This document shows positions 52,071-62,447 of a stretch of 64,000 nt of DNA, in pieces; position 1 is the stretch's first letter; every line of letters begins with the position of its first letter. Below the pieces are notes generated by a model, which did no database searches, was not told the origin of the DNA, and saw nothing but the letters and a program-made list of their open reading frames with translations. The translations under genes and the position numbers were made by a program. The stretch is taken from contig NZ_JARVKY010000001.1 of the NCBI RefSeq assembly GCF_029813785.1, positions 620,001 through 684,000 of the forward strand, given 5' to 3'. This DNA is from Streptomyces sp. DH41. GTDB lineage: Bacteria; Actinomycetota; Actinomycetes; Streptomycetales; Streptomycetaceae.

Positions 52071-53177
52071 CTACTTCTCCTGCTGCTTGCGCCAGCGAAT
52101 GCCGGCCTCCAGGAAACCGTCGATCTCACCGTTGAAAACCGACTCGGGGTTGCCCACTTCGTGCTCCGTGCGCAGGTCCTTGACCATCTGGTACGGGTGC
52201 AGCACGTACGAACGCATCTGGTTGCCCCAGGAGTTGCCGCCGTCGCCCTTGAGGGCGTTCATCTTGGCCTGCTCCTCCTGGCGGCGCCGCTCCAGCAGCT
52301 TGGCCTGGAGGACGTTCATGGCGGTGGCCTTGTTCTGGATCTGGGAGCGCTCGTTCTGGCAGGAGACCACGATGCCGGTGGGGAGGTGGGTGAGCCGCAC
52401 CGCGGAGTCGGTGGTGTTCACGCCCTGGCCGCCGGGACCGGACGAGCGGTACACGTCCACCCGCAGCTCGGACTCGTCGATCTCGATGTGGTCGGTCTGC
52501 TCGACCACGGGGAGGATCTCGACGCCCGCGAAGGAGGTCTGCCGGCGCCCCTGGTTGTCGAAGGGCGAGATGCGCACCAGCCGGTGCGTGCCCTGCTCGA
52601 CGGAGAGGGTGCCGTAGGCGTACGGCGACTGCACGGCGAAGGTGGTCGACTTGATGCCGGCCTCCTCCGCGTACGACGTCTCGTAGATCTCGGTCTTGTA
52701 GCCGCGCTGCTCGGCCCACCGCAGGTACATGCGCTGGAGCTTCTCGGCGAAGTCGGCGGCGTCCACGCCGCCGGCCTCGGCGCGGATGTTGACGAGCGCC
52801 TCACGGGCGTCGTACTCACCCGAGAGCAGCGTGCGGACCTCCATCTCGTCCAGCGCCTTCTTGACGGCCGTGAGCTCGGACTCGGCCTCGGCGCGGGTGT
52901 CCGGGTCGTCCTCCTCCTCGGCCATCTCGAAGAGCACCCCGAGATCGTCGATCCGGCCGCGCAGGGTCTCGGCCTTCCTGACCTCGGCCTGGAGGTGCGA
53001 GAGCTTGCTGGTGATCTTCTGCGCCGCCTCCGGGTCGTCCCACAGGGAGGGCGCGGCCGCCTGCTCCTCGAGCACGGCGATGTCTGCCCTCAGCTTGTCG
53101 AGGTCCAGGACGGCCTCGATCGACTCCATGGTCGAGGAGAGGGACTTCAGCTCTTCGGATACATCGACGACTGCCAC
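52071..53177 (-). CDS. prfB: Peptide chain release factor 2
   Basis: A 368-residue class I release factor for UGA/UAA. It has the RF2-type SPF codon-recognition tripeptide in [10 protein letters not shown] and the GGQ motif in [21 protein letters not shown] that triggers peptide release. The frame is continuous from GTG 53177; the programmed +1 frameshift of enterobacterial prfB is absent, as expected for actinobacteria. In S. coelicolor and relatives prfB stands near ftsE; here a wall-protein gene and a small ORF intervene. Confidence 0.97.
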   Translation of the reverse strand: MAVVDVSEELKSLSSTMESIEAVLDLDKLRADIAVLEEQAAAPSLWDDPEAAQKITSKLSHLQAEVRKAETLRGRIDDLGVLFEMAEEEDDPDTRAEAESELTAVKKALDEMEVRTLLSGEYDAREALVNIRAEAGGVDAADFAEKLQRMYLRWAEQRGYKTEIYETSYAEEAGIKSTTFAVQSPYAYGTLSVEQGTHRLVRISPFDNQGRRQTSFAGVEILPVVEQTDHIEIDESELRVDVYRSSGPGGQGVNTTDSAVRLTHLPTGIVVSCQNERSQIQNKATAMNVLQAKLLERRRQEEQAKMNALKGDGGNSWGNQMRSYVLHPYQMVKDLRTEHEVGNPESVFNGEIDGFLEAGIRWRKQQEK

Positions 53178-53253
53178 GCATCCAGCGTAACGGCTCCGCC
53201 AACCGGCCTTCGCCGGGTCGTCACCGGATGGCGGTGGGGCGGCGTGCCCGGAC

Positions 53254-54498
53254 TCACGGGGAGGCCGGTGCCGAGTTCCGCGTGTCCTGGGGCCCCGCGC
53301 CGCTCTCGTCGCCGCTCGTGGCCAGCCACGTACCGACGCCGATCGCCGCGACCAGGGCCACCGCGCCCGCTCCCACGGCCAGCCGGCGGCGCCGCGCGGC
53401 GGCGCGGTTGCGGGCCGATCCGGGGCGCGGGGCGCCGGACGCGCGAGGGGCCCGGGCGGTGCCGCGGGCGCCGCCGGCCAGTTCGTCGGGGGCCGGTACG
53501 CGCATGGAGGTGTGCGTGTCGCGGTTGGAGTCGGCCGGCTTCGGCCCCGGCACCAGCGGCACCGCTCCCCGGCGCCGTACCGGCTCCCCGGCGGGCGCGG
53601 GGGACGCCGGGGGCTCCTCGGGCGTGTCCTCCTCCTGCTCCGCGTCGGGCTCGTCCACGTCCAGCGGCCCCATCCCGGCCAGCATCGGCAGCAGCTCGCG
53701 CAGCCGGGCGCCCAGCTCGGAGGCGCGCAGCCGGGAGGCCGGCGCCTTGGCGAGGCACTGCACGAGCAGCTGCCACAGCTCGTCCGGGATGCCGGGGAGG
53801 GGGACGACCGACTCGGTCACATGGCGGCGCAGCACCGCGCCGGGGTGGCCGCCGCCGAACGGCGTGAAGCCGGCAAGGAGCTCGTACAGGACCGTGGCCA
53901 GCGCGTAGATGTCCACGGCCGCGCGCGGGGGCAGGCCCTCGACGATCTCCGGGGCCAGGTAGTCCGGCGTGCCGATGATCTTCGTGGCGCGGGTGCGCCG
54001 CGGGGTGTCGATGAGTTTGGCCACACCGAAGTCCGTCAGCAGGGCCGGGTGCGAGCCGCCGGGGCCGAGCGGGCCCCGCATGTCGAGCAGCACGTTCTCC
54101 GGCTTGACGTCGCGGTGCACGACCCCGGCGGCGTGCGCGGCGGCCAGGCCGTCGGCGACGTCGGCGACGATGGCCACCGCGGCCTCGGGTGCCAGACGCC
54201 GCTCCCGGTCGAGGCGGGTGCGCAGATCCGTACCGCGGATCAGGTCCATGACCAGCGCGAGGTCGTTGCCGTCGACCACCAGGTCGCGCACGGAGACGAC
54301 GTGCGGGTGCTCCAGGCCGAGCAGGGCGGTGCGCTCCTGCACGAAGCGTGAGACGAGTTCCTGGTCGGACGCCAGATCCTCGCGCAGCAGCTTGATCGCG
54401 ACGGGTCCCTCGGGACCCTCGCCCAGCCACACCGTGCCGGCGCTGCCCCGCCCGAGGATCTGGTGGGCGGTGTACCGGCTGCCGATCTTCCGTGCCAA
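53254..54498 (-). CDS. pkaB: Serine/threonine protein kinase PkaB
   Basis: A 414-residue Hanks-type kinase. The kinase domain (about 8-270) has Gly loop [12 protein letters not shown], Lys in [20 protein letters not shown] (catalytic loop), DFGVAK and a [10 protein letters not shown]+1 segment. An acidic juxtamembrane linker leads to one helix (about 372-392, [21 protein letters not shown]) and a short outer tail without PASTA domains. The start is TTG 54498 with a strong AGGAG 5 nt upstream. Gene pair, order and length fit S. coelicolor PkaB (from memory, about 417 aa). It is 105 bp downstream of pkaA. Confidence 0.93.
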   Translation of the reverse strand: MARKIGSRYTAHQILGRGSAGTVWLGEGPEGPVAIKLLREDLASDQELVSRFVQERTALLGLEHPHVVSVRDLVVDGNDLALVMDLIRGTDLRTRLDRERRLAPEAAVAIVADVADGLAAAHAAGVVHRDVKPENVLLDMRGPLGPGGSHPALLTDFGVAKLIDTPRRTRATKIIGTPDYLAPEIVEGLPPRAAVDIYALATVLYELLAGFTPFGGGHPGAVLRRHVTESVVPLPGIPDELWQLLVQCLAKAPASRLRASELGARLRELLPMLAGMGPLDVDEPDAEQEEDTPEEPPASPAPAGEPVRRRGAVPLVPGPKPADSNRDTHTSMRVPAPDELAGGARGTARAPRASGAPRPGSARNRAAARRRRLAVGAGAVALVAAIGVGTWLATSGDESGAGPQDTRNSAPASP

Positions 54499-54603
54499 GA
54501 CTGCTCCTACCGACGCGTGTTGCGCTTAAAAGTACGCGTCCGAGGAGCCAACCTTCACAGCGGAGGCCGAAATCACCCGCTGGGTGTCGACAAATCTCCA
54601 GAC

Positions 54604-56349
54604 TCAGTTACCGGTGGACGTCCCGCCGCCGCCCGAGCCGCTGTCGCCGCCCAGGTCCCCGATCCAGTCGGTCGCGGTGGTGAACCAGTCGCTGAGCTGC
54701 GCCCAGTAGCCCTGGCCCGTGCCGATCCACTCCTGCAGCGGGCTCAGCTCCCAGATCAGCCAGCCGGCCACGAACAGGACGACGATCGTGACCAGGCATC
54801 CCTTGAGACAGCCGAGACCGGGGATGCGCATGGGGTTGGCGCCGCGCTGCCGCGGCGGCCGGGGCTCACGCCGGGGCGGCTGCGGCTCGGGCGTGGGCGG
54901 CGGGGCGTAGCGCTGCGGCTGGGGCCGGTGCGGCTGCTGGGGCTGTTGCGGCTGCGGGGTGGCGTACCGCTGCGGTTGCGGCTGTTGCTGCTGCGGATAT
55001 CCGTAGCCGGGCTGCTGGGGCGGCGGGCCCTGCGGGGCCTGCCGGGGCGGCTGCTGCGGGCGGGCCACCTGCCGCTGGGGGCGGCGGCGCAGCGGGTCGT
55101 CGTTCGGGTCGATGTACTGGACCTGCGTCTGCTCGTTGCGGTCGCGAGCGGCGCGCAGCTGGTTCTGCCAGGGGTGCGGGTCCTCGGGGCCGCCGGACTG
55201 CCCGCCCTGTCCCTGCCCCGGGCCGCCCGGCTGTCCCGGCGGCACCGGCGGCATGACGGCGGTCGGGTCGGCCGCGCCGCGGTTCGGGAGTACGGCGGTG
55301 GGGTCGGCGGCGCCCGCCGTGCCGCCGGTGTGCGGCAGGACGCTGGTCGCGCCGTTCGGGTCGTGGGCGCCGGGCGGGTTCTGCGGCAGGACCTGCGTCG
55401 GGTCGGCGGCCCCGGGGTCGCCCGGGACCTGCGCGGGCGCCGGGTCGGGGGCGAGGAGTACGCCGACGCTCTCGGCGGCGCCGATCTGCGCGCTGTTCGC
55501 GTGCACGCCGATGCCCTCGGCGACGACCCGCAGGCCGCGGGCGAGGTTCTCGGCGCTGGGGCGGTCGTCGGGGTTCTTGCGCAGGCAGCGCTCGATGACC
55601 GTCCACAGCGGGTCGGGGACGGTGGAGGGGCGGCGCGGTTCGGCGCTCAGGTGCTGGTGCAGCACCTCCAGGGCGGAGCCCCCGCCGAACGGGGGCCGGC
55701 CGGTGACCAGCTCGTACAGCAGGATGCCGGCGCCGTAGACGTCGACGGCGGAGGTCTGCGGGCGGCCCTCGGCGGACTCCGGCGCGACGTACGCGGGCGT
55801 GCCGACGAACTCGTGGGTGCGGGTGAGGCCGGGAGAGTCCGCGAGACGGGCGATGCCGAAGTCGGTGAGCATCGGGTGCATCTCGCCGCCGGTCTGCTTC
55901 AGCAGGACGTTGGCCGGCTTCAGGTCACGGTGGACGACGCCGTCGGCGTGGCTGGCGGCGAGCGCGTCGGCGACCTGCGCGGTGAGCAGGGCGGCGGCAA
56001 CCGGGGTGAGCGGCCCGTTTTCGCGCAGGTAGCGGTGCAGGTCCGGACCGTCGATGAGATCCATGACGAGGGCCAGCAGCTCGCCCTCGACGACCAGGTC
56101 GCGGACCCGGACGATGTTGGGGTGGGTCAGCCGGAGCAGGACGGAGCGCTCCCGCAGGAAGCGCATCACGATGTCGGGGTCGCTCGCGAGCTCCTCCTTG
56201 AGGACCTTGATCGCGACGGTCTCGCCGGGCTGACCGGCCACGGCCGCCTCGGCGCCCGCGGTCTCCCGCTGGCGGGCCCGCCAGACGGTGCCCGTGGCGC
56301 CGCGACCGAGGGGCTCCTCGAGGAGGTACTTGCTGCCTACCGGCCGCAC
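54604..56349 (-). CDS. pkaA: Serine/threonine protein kinase PkaA
   Basis: A 581-residue Hanks-type kinase: LGRGATGTVWRARQ, VAIKVLKEEL, HRDLKPANVLL, DFGIARL, and GTPAYVAPESAEG. After the kinase domain (about 6-275) come a Pro/Asp/Ala linker and a Gln/Pro/Arg-rich region with many PQQ and QPQ runs (about 415-500), then one membrane helix near the C-terminus (GCLVTIVVLFVAGWLIWEL) with a small outer tail. GTG 56349 has AGGGAG 8 nt upstream; longer frames are poorly supported. S. coelicolor PkaA is about 543 aa, so the Q/P region is probably expanded here. It diverges from the FHA protein. Confidence 0.92.
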   Translation of the reverse strand: MRPVGSKYLLEEPLGRGATGTVWRARQRETAGAEAAVAGQPGETVAIKVLKEELASDPDIVMRFLRERSVLLRLTHPNIVRVRDLVVEGELLALVMDLIDGPDLHRYLRENGPLTPVAAALLTAQVADALAASHADGVVHRDLKPANVLLKQTGGEMHPMLTDFGIARLADSPGLTRTHEFVGTPAYVAPESAEGRPQTSAVDVYGAGILLYELVTGRPPFGGGSALEVLHQHLSAEPRRPSTVPDPLWTVIERCLRKNPDDRPSAENLARGLRVVAEGIGVHANSAQIGAAESVGVLLAPDPAPAQVPGDPGAADPTQVLPQNPPGAHDPNGATSVLPHTGGTAGAADPTAVLPNRGAADPTAVMPPVPPGQPGGPGQGQGGQSGGPEDPHPWQNQLRAARDRNEQTQVQYIDPNDDPLRRRPQRQVARPQQPPRQAPQGPPPQQPGYGYPQQQQPQPQRYATPQPQQPQQPHRPQPQRYAPPPTPEPQPPRREPRPPRQRGANPMRIPGLGCLKGCLVTIVVLFVAGWLIWELSPLQEWIGTGQGYWAQLSDWFTTATDWIGDLGGDSGSGGGGTSTGN

Positions 56350-56778
56350 GTCATGCGCTCCCTGTTGCTTGCCGACTGTTCCGCCCCACTGTAGTGCCGT
56401 GCTCCCGGCACCGGGCTGTCGTCGTCCTGTGCTTCCCATTGGTCCACCGGTGCGTCTTACGTTCCGCTTCCGGCGCGTGTTCGAAGGAAAGACGCTCGAC
56501 CCGGTCCCTTGGTTGCCGGGCCCGAACGTGACCGATCTCAAGCGGACGCCGTTCGATCATCGACGCGACACCTGTCAGGCATTTTTGCGGGCAGAGCCGA
56601 CCAATCAAGATCATTTGATGGCGGGCGACGGGCACATTGTCAGTGGCAGGTGCGAGGATGCGTGCAGTACTGGCCGACGTGCTCGTGTGGCGGTGGGGGA
56701 AGTCCGCGGTGGGGGACCGCGGTAGACGGCTTCTGTCCCCGGCGCGCGGGCGCCCGCGCGAAGGGACCGCTGACGGCG
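56350..56778. promoter_or_regulatory. Divergent region between pkaA and FHA/FtsK-like gene
   Basis: 429 bp. ATCAA-GATCAT-TTGAT (56604-56619) is a perfect inverted repeat near the middle and a candidate operator for both genes. TTGTCA at 56637-56642 could be a -35, but I see no convincing -10. Confidence 0.4.
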
Positions 56779-59700
56779 ATGCAGATCCGGCTGACCGTCG
56801 TAGACCCGCTGGGCCCGCATGCTTCGGTGGGGGGCCACGCCGCGAGCTGCGACGTGCTGGTCACCGCGCCGCCCGGCACGGCCCTGGCCGCGATCGCCTC
56901 CGCGCTGGCCGCGGCGCTGCCCGGCGGTGAGAGTCCGGGCTCCGGCCAGGTGGTGCTCTACGCCGGGGCGCAGCGGCTCGACGCCCAGCGCAGCACCCTG
57001 GGCGAGCCCCCGCTGACCGACGGCGCGGTGCTCTGCCTGGGCGCCCCGGGCGAGCCCGACCCGCACTCCGAACCGGCCGACGTGCCGGCCCAGCTCCATG
57101 TGGTCGCCGGCCCCGACGCGGGTGGCGTCCATCTGCTGCACGGCGGCCAGATCCAGCTCGGCCGCTCCGCCGACGCCGACATCGCGCTCGACGACCCGGA
57201 CGTCTCCCGGACGCACTGCGCCGTGACCGTCGCCCCCGACGGCCGCGTCTCGGTCGCGGACCTCGGTTCCACCAACGGCACCACGCTGGACGGCACCCGC
57301 GTGGGCGACCGCCCGGTCCGCTTCGCGCCGGGGGCGCTGCTGCGGATCGGCGAGTCCGCCCTGCGCCTCGTGCCGGTCCCCCAGGGCGCGGTCGCGCGCG
57401 TGGCGACGACCCCGGACGGGGAGGGGCACGTACGGCTTTCCGGCCCGGAGGGGTCCCCGTCTCGGGGGGCCGGGCCGGGCCCGGGGGCGGACGCCGGGGG
57501 CCGGGTGGCGCACGCGCGCGTGGCCGACGGGGCGGAGGGCCAGGCCCGTGTGGGGGGCGAGACGGGCGGTCCCTCCGGCACGACCAGCAGCACGGACGGC
57601 ACGGCGCACCCGTACGGCAGCAGGGACGACTCCGCCCAGGCGGGCCTGGGGACGGACGGCGCCGCGCGCCCGGCCGGGGCGGCGGACGGCTCCTCGCGCG
57701 GGGCCGGAAAAGGGGAAGGGGACGGTTCCCGGCGGGGGGCCGGTGCCGGGAGCACCAGTGCCGCCGGGTCCGCGGCCCGGGACCGCCCCGCCGGGCGAAC
57801 GCACCACGCCTACGGCCCCGCGGGGCCCGGCATCGGCGCGGCATCGACCGAGCCCCGTCAGGTCCCCGGGCAGGGCGGTGCACCGCGACTCGAGAGCCAC
57901 GGCACCGGCCACGCGGCGGGCACGCGGCGGCCGTCCCCGGCGGGGGACGAGACCCACGGCGGCGCTACCGGCGTGGGCGCGGGCCATGGTGCGGGCGGGC
58001 ACGGGCCCGAGACCTACGGAACAGGCGCATCCGGCACGGGCGGCTACGGCTCGGACCCGTACGGCGCGGACGTGAGCGGCTCGAACCCGTACGGCGCGGA
58101 CGCGCACGGCGCGGGACCGTCCGGTGCGGGCGCCCACGGTGCGGGTGCCCATGGCGCGCACGTCCTCGGGACCGCCCGGAGCGCCCCCTTCGGTGAGGCC
58201 TCCGGTCCCGCCGACGCCCCCGGCCCGGACGCCGGCACCCGGCGCAAGGGCACGCCCCTGCGCGGGACCGACGTCCCCCCGGGCGTGCGCAGGCGCGGCG
58301 GGCTCGGCGCGTGGGCACGGCGGCTCGCCGGAGGCCGCGGCGGCACGCAGGACGCCACCGAGGCCGGGACCCACGCCTACGACCGGGAGCCGGCCGGACC
58401 GGCACCGACGGCCCCGGCCGGCACGGCCCGCGCACCGGAGACCTGGCCGGACCCCGCCTCGTTGCTGCTGACGGCGCTCGGACCGGGACCACGACTGTGG
58501 GAGCGCGGCCCGGGTCACCCGGAGGCGCTCACCGTGCGGCTCGGCACGGCCGACCGGGTGGCGCCCGGCGGCGACGCGCCGCTGCCCGCGGTTCCGGTGA
58601 CCGCCGGGTTCCGCGAGGTCGGGGCGCTCGGGCTGGCGGGCCCGCGCGCGCGGCTGGCCGGGCTGGCCCGCTCGGTCCTGGCCCAGCTCGCCGCGCTGCA
58701 CTCCGCCGACGTCCTGGAGATCGTCCTGATCAGCGCGGACCGCTCCCGTCCGCTCGCCGAACGGGCCGCCGAGTGGTCCTGGGTGGGCTGGCTGCCGCAC
58801 CTGCGCCCGGGACACGGTCAGGACTGCCGTCTGCTGCTCGCCTACGACCGGGAACAGGCCACGGCCCGCGCCCACGAGCTCCTCCGCCGCCTGGAGGACC
58901 ACCTGACGGACACCCGGGCCGGAGCACGGCCACCGGCTCCCGCCGGCACCATCCCGGCCCAGCCGACGGCTCCCGCACGGGACACACCACAGAGCCCGGC
59001 CACGGCCACGGACTCGGACACGACCCCGGACACGGCCGGCACCCGCCGGCCCTCCTGGGCGCGGGCCGGTGACGGAACCGATCCGGCCGGCGGCCTCGCC
59101 GGGCCGTACACGGTGGTCGTCGTGGACGGGGACCCCGGCGGAGCCGACGTGCGCGACGCGGTGGCGCGGCTGGCCCTGGAGGGCCCACGGGCCGGTATCC
59201 ACGTCCTGAGCCTCGCCGAGACGGCCGCCGCCTCCCCGACGTCCCCGGTGACGGAGACGTACGAGGCGGCCTGCGCGGTGTCCCCGGTGTTCCGGGAGTG
59301 CGGCGCCGTGGCGCTGCTCAGCGGCGACGTGGCGACGGCCCTGCGACTGCTGCGCGTCGCGCGCACGGGCGCCTCCCAGGGCGCACCGGCCACCGGCCCG
59401 ACCGCCCCCAACGGCCCGGCCACCGGCTCGGCCACCGGTCCGATCGCTCCCGTCGGCCCGATCGCCCCCGCCGGCCCGGTCGGGCACGGCACCCTCGGTA
59501 CGGTCGACGCCGTCTCCCTCGCCTGGGCGGAGCGGTTCGCGCGCGCCCTGGCCCCGCTGCGTACCGACGGCGCGGTCGGCGACCGGCACACGCGCGTGTC
59601 CGCGCCGCTGCCCCAGGCGGCCCGGCTCCTCGACGAGCTGGGCCTCGCCCGGGCCACCCCGGCCTCCCTGATGGCCCGATGGGCCGACGCGGCCGACGAC

Positions 59701-60777
59701 ACGGAGGCCCTCGGCGGACGGGCGCACGCCGTACTGGGCGCCGGACCGCGCGGCCCGGTCACGGCCGACCTCGCCGCGGAGGGGCCCCACCTGCTGATCG
59801 AGGGCCCGCCCGGCAGCGGCCGTACCGAGCTGCTGCGGGCGTTCGTCGCCTCGCTCGCCTCCGCCGAACGCCCCGACCGCCTCGGCATCGTCCTGATGGA
59901 CGGCCGGGACAGCGTGGGCTCGGGCGGCGGCGGGCACGGGGAAGGGCTGCGCGTCTGTACGGACGTACCGCACGTCACCACCCACCTCACCGCCAACGAC
60001 CCGGTGCGCATGCGGGAGTTCGCGCAGTCCCTGAGCGCCGAGCTGAAGCGGCGTGCCGAGCTGCTCGGACGGTCGGACTTCGCCGAGTGGCACACCGGAC
60101 GCGAGGTGTCGGGCCGGCTGGTCGCACAGCGCACGCCGTCGGGTGGCGGCGCCGGCACCCCCGGCCCCGCGGCGATATCGGACACCGGGGACGTCGACTC
60201 CCCGCCCAGCTCCACGCTGCGGCTGCGACCGGGCGCGGCCCGGCGCCGGGCGGGGGCGGCGCCTCCGCTCCCCCGCCTCGTCGTGGTCGTGGACGATCTC
60301 GACGCCCTGGTCACTCCCCCGCTCGGCTCCCCCGGGCGGCCCGCGGCGGGGTCGGTGATGCGGGCGCTGGAGGCCGTCGCGCGGGAGGGCGAGCGGCTCG
60401 GCGTGCACCTGGTGGCCGCCACCGCGCCCGGCGGCCGTACGGCCCAGACGGAGCCCGCGCTCCGCGCCACCCTGCGCGTCACCCTCGACGCCCCGGCACC
60501 CGGTCCGGACGAACCGATGCCGGGGCGTGGGCGGTTGTCCTGTCCGGACGGACGGGACGTGGTGTTCCAGGGCGGCCGGGTGACGGGCCGCATCCCGCGG
60601 ACGGCGACCCTGCGGCCCACGGTGGTCCCGCTGGAGTGGCACCGCATGGGCGACCCGCCCACCCGGCGCCCCGTCCGCGAACTGGGCAACGGGCCGACGG
60701 ATCTGGCGCTGCTCGCCAGCGCGTTGGAGCGTGCGGCGCGGGAGGTGTCGGCGGCTCAGGTGCCGTCACTGCTGTAA
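56779..60777 (+). CDS. FHA-domain, EssC/FtsK-like protein with degenerate P-loop
   Basis: A 1332-residue cytoplasmic protein. Residues 1-90 are a ubiquitin-like/YukD-type region. An FHA domain at about 105-195 has GRSADADIALDD, VSRTHC and STNGTTLDG, the phosphothreonine-binding residues. A Gly/Ala/His low-complexity tract (about 220-540) follows. The rest resembles T7SS EssC/EccC and FtsK-SpoIIIE proteins: GPGPRLWERGPGHPEALTVR, then a P-loop GPPGSGRTELL at about 1010 and VVVVDDLDAL at about 1170. The P-loop Lys is Arg, and only one ATPase-like module is present. It is divergent from pkaA/pkaB, so it is a plausible phospho-reader for those kinases. No EsxA/B genes are near. Confidence 0.82.
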   Translation: MQIRLTVVDPLGPHASVGGHAASCDVLVTAPPGTALAAIASALAAALPGGESPGSGQVVLYAGAQRLDAQRSTLGEPPLTDGAVLCLGAPGEPDPHSEPADVPAQLHVVAGPDAGGVHLLHGGQIQLGRSADADIALDDPDVSRTHCAVTVAPDGRVSVADLGSTNGTTLDGTRVGDRPVRFAPGALLRIGESALRLVPVPQGAVARVATTPDGEGHVRLSGPEGSPSRGAGPGPGADAGGRVAHARVADGAEGQARVGGETGGPSGTTSSTDGTAHPYGSRDDSAQAGLGTDGAARPAGAADGSSRGAGKGEGDGSRRGAGAGSTSAAGSAARDRPAGRTHHAYGPAGPGIGAASTEPRQVPGQGGAPRLESHGTGHAAGTRRPSPAGDETHGGATGVGAGHGAGGHGPETYGTGASGTGGYGSDPYGADVSGSNPYGADAHGAGPSGAGAHGAGAHGAHVLGTARSAPFGEASGPADAPGPDAGTRRKGTPLRGTDVPPGVRRRGGLGAWARRLAGGRGGTQDATEAGTHAYDREPAGPAPTAPAGTARAPETWPDPASLLLTALGPGPRLWERGPGHPEALTVRLGTADRVAPGGDAPLPAVPVTAGFREVGALGLAGPRARLAGLARSVLAQLAALHSADVLEIVLISADRSRPLAERAAEWSWVGWLPHLRPGHGQDCRLLLAYDREQATARAHELLRRLEDHLTDTRAGARPPAPAGTIPAQPTAPARDTPQSPATATDSDTTPDTAGTRRPSWARAGDGTDPAGGLAGPYTVVVVDGDPGGADVRDAVARLALEGPRAGIHVLSLAETAAASPTSPVTETYEAACAVSPVFRECGAVALLSGDVATALRLLRVARTGASQGAPATGPTAPNGPATGSATGPIAPVGPIAPAGPVGHGTLGTVDAVSLAWAERFARALAPLRTDGAVGDRHTRVSAPLPQAARLLDELGLARATPASLMARWADAADDTEALGGRAHAVLGAGPRGPVTADLAAEGPHLLIEGPPGSGRTELLRAFVASLASAERPDRLGIVLMDGRDSVGSGGGGHGEGLRVCTDVPHVTTHLTANDPVRMREFAQSLSAELKRRAELLGRSDFAEWHTGREVSGRLVAQRTPSGGGAGTPGPAAISDTGDVDSPPSSTLRLRPGAARRRAGAAPPLPRLVVVVDDLDALVTPPLGSPGRPAAGSVMRALEAVAREGERLGVHLVAATAPGGRTAQTEPALRATLRVTLDAPAPGPDEPMPGRGRLSCPDGRDVVFQGGRVTGRIPRTATLRPTVVPLEWHRMGDPPTRRPVRELGNGPTDLALLASALERAAREVSAAQVPSLL

Positions 60778-61045
60778 GGCCGGGCAGGTTGCCGCTGGTT
60801 GGGAGCGCCTCGCTCCGGGAAGGCTCCCGGAGCTCTCCCGGACGCGGCCGCTCGGGCCGGAGCGGGGGGTTCGGGGGCCGCCGCTCCCGACCGCGCCCGC
60901 ACCGGCGCCGGTTGCCTGGTCACGACGCGGTCACGATCTTCCTCTGGACGCCGGACGCGCTCTTGCCGCCCCCACCCCCCTGGCGTACACCAGAGCCCAC
61001 GGGACAGCGCCGGACGTTCGACGAGGAACGAAGAACGGGGCAGTG
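60778..61045. other. Intergenic region before last ABC operon
   Basis: 268 bp containing the terminator described next and, presumably, the promoter of the binding-protein operon. I see no operator-like palindrome. Confidence 0.4.
60812..60833. terminator. Hairpin after FHA/FtsK-like gene
   Basis: GCTCCGGGA (60812-60820), loop AGGC, TCCCGGAGC (60825-60833): perfect 9-bp stem 35 bp past the stop. Confidence 0.55.
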
Positions 61046-62443
61046 ATGCGCACAAGCAGAACCTTCCGATCCCACAGGACCGTCAAGAGGACCACCCGGG
61101 CCGCCGCCACCCTCGCCGCGGGGGCTCTCGCGCTCTCGCTCACCGCGTGCGGCGGTGACGACGACAACGGCGGTGAGGACAAGGGCGGTCAGGGCAGCGG
61201 CGACAAGAAGACGGCCGCCACCGTCACCCTTCCCAGGCTGGACGGCGAGAGCCTGGAGGTCGCCGCCGTCTGGACCGGCGCCGAGCAGGAGAACTTCAAG
61301 AAGGTCCTCGCCGAGTTCGAGAAGCGCACCGGCGCCAAGGTGACCTTCGTGCCCGCCCAGGACCCGATCATCAACTTCCTCGGCTCGAAGATCGCGGGCG
61401 GCGCCCCGCCGGACGTGGCGATGCTCCCGCAGCCCGGTGCCATCAAGCAGGCCGTGGAGAAGAGCTGGGCCAAGCCGCTGGGCGCGGAGGCCACCAAGGA
61501 GCTGCGGGAGAACTACTCGCAGGGCTGGCAGGACATCGGCAAGGTCTCCGGCAAGCAGTTCGGCGTCTACTACAAGGCCGCCAACAAGTCCCTGATCTGG
61601 TACAACGCCCAGGTCTTCGAGAACGCGGGCGCGGCCGAGCCCAAGACCTGGGACGAGCTGCTCACCGCCGCCCAGACGGTCTACGACTCCGGCGTCACGC
61701 CGTTCTCCGTGGGCGGCGCGGATGGCTGGACCCTCACCGACTGGTTCGAGAACGTCTACCTCTCGCAGGCGGGCCCGGAGAAGTACGACCAGCTGGCCAA
61801 GCACGAGATCAAGTGGACCGACCCGTCCGTGAAGGAGGCGCTGACCACCCTCGCCGAGATCTGGGGCAAGAAGGACTACGTCGCGGGCGGCGCGACCGGC
61901 GCGCTGCAGACCGAGTTCCCGGCCTCGGTGACGCAGACCTTCACCGGCGGCGACCAGCCCAAGGCGGGCATGGTCTACGAGGGCGACTTCGTGCAGGTCA
62001 ACATCGCCGAGACGGACGCGAAGGTCGGCACGGACGCGAAGGTCTTCCCGTTCCCGGCGGTCGGCGACACCGCGCCGGTGGTCTCCGGCGGTGACGCGGC
62101 GGTGATCCTGGAGGACTCGAAGGCGTCGCAGGCGCTCGTCACCTGGCTGGCCTCCCCGGACGCGGCGGCGATCCACGCGAAGCTCGGCGGCTACCTCTCG
62201 CCGAACAAGAGCTTCGACACGTCGGCGTACCCGAACGAGGTGCAGAAGAAGATCGCCGATGCGCTGATCGCGGCGGGCGACGACTTCCGCTTCGACATGT
62301 CGGACCAGGCCCCGCAGGCCTTCGGCGGCACGCCCGGCAAGGGCGAGTGGAAGGCGCTGCAGGACTTCCTGAAGAACCCGAAGGACGTCGCGGGCGCCCA
62401 GCGGCAGTTGGAGGCGGACGCGGCCGCCGCCTACGGAGGCTGA
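61046..62443 (+). CDS. Sugar-binding lipoprotein of second ABC importer
   Basis: A 465-residue SBP_bac_1 protein. The signal peptide ends in lipobox LTAC (Cys about 35), then an acidic Gly/Asp linker. Family blocks: VAAVWTGAEQENFKKVLAEFEKRTG, FLGSKIAGGAPPDVAMLPQPG, YYKAANKSLIWYN and a C-terminal PNEVQKKIADALIAAGDDFRFD. It resembles alpha-glucoside/maltose-type receptors, but the ligand is not decidable. ATG 61046 is used (GTG 61043 is in frame). First gene of an operon with two permeases; the spacing to the next gene is 4 bp. Confidence 0.92.
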   Translation: MRTSRTFRSHRTVKRTTRAAATLAAGALALSLTACGGDDDNGGEDKGGQGSGDKKTAATVTLPRLDGESLEVAAVWTGAEQENFKKVLAEFEKRTGAKVTFVPAQDPIINFLGSKIAGGAPPDVAMLPQPGAIKQAVEKSWAKPLGAEATKELRENYSQGWQDIGKVSGKQFGVYYKAANKSLIWYNAQVFENAGAAEPKTWDELLTAAQTVYDSGVTPFSVGGADGWTLTDWFENVYLSQAGPEKYDQLAKHEIKWTDPSVKEALTTLAEIWGKKDYVAGGATGALQTEFPASVTQTFTGGDQPKAGMVYEGDFVQVNIAETDAKVGTDAKVFPFPAVGDTAPVVSGGDAAVILEDSKASQALVTWLASPDAAAIHAKLGGYLSPNKSFDTSAYPNEVQKKIADALIAAGDDFRFDMSDQAPQAFGGTPGKGEWKALQDFLKNPKDVAGAQRQLEADAAAAYGG

Positions 62444-62447
62444 CGCG

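Noticed and set aside
52071..53177. Programmed frameshift in prfB
   Set aside because: The frame is continuous and there is no internal UGA after a CUU slip site.
56779..60777. Type VII (ESX) secretion locus
   Set aside because: Only an EssC-like protein is present, with one altered ATPase module; no WXG100, EccB, EccD or mycosin genes occur in the window.
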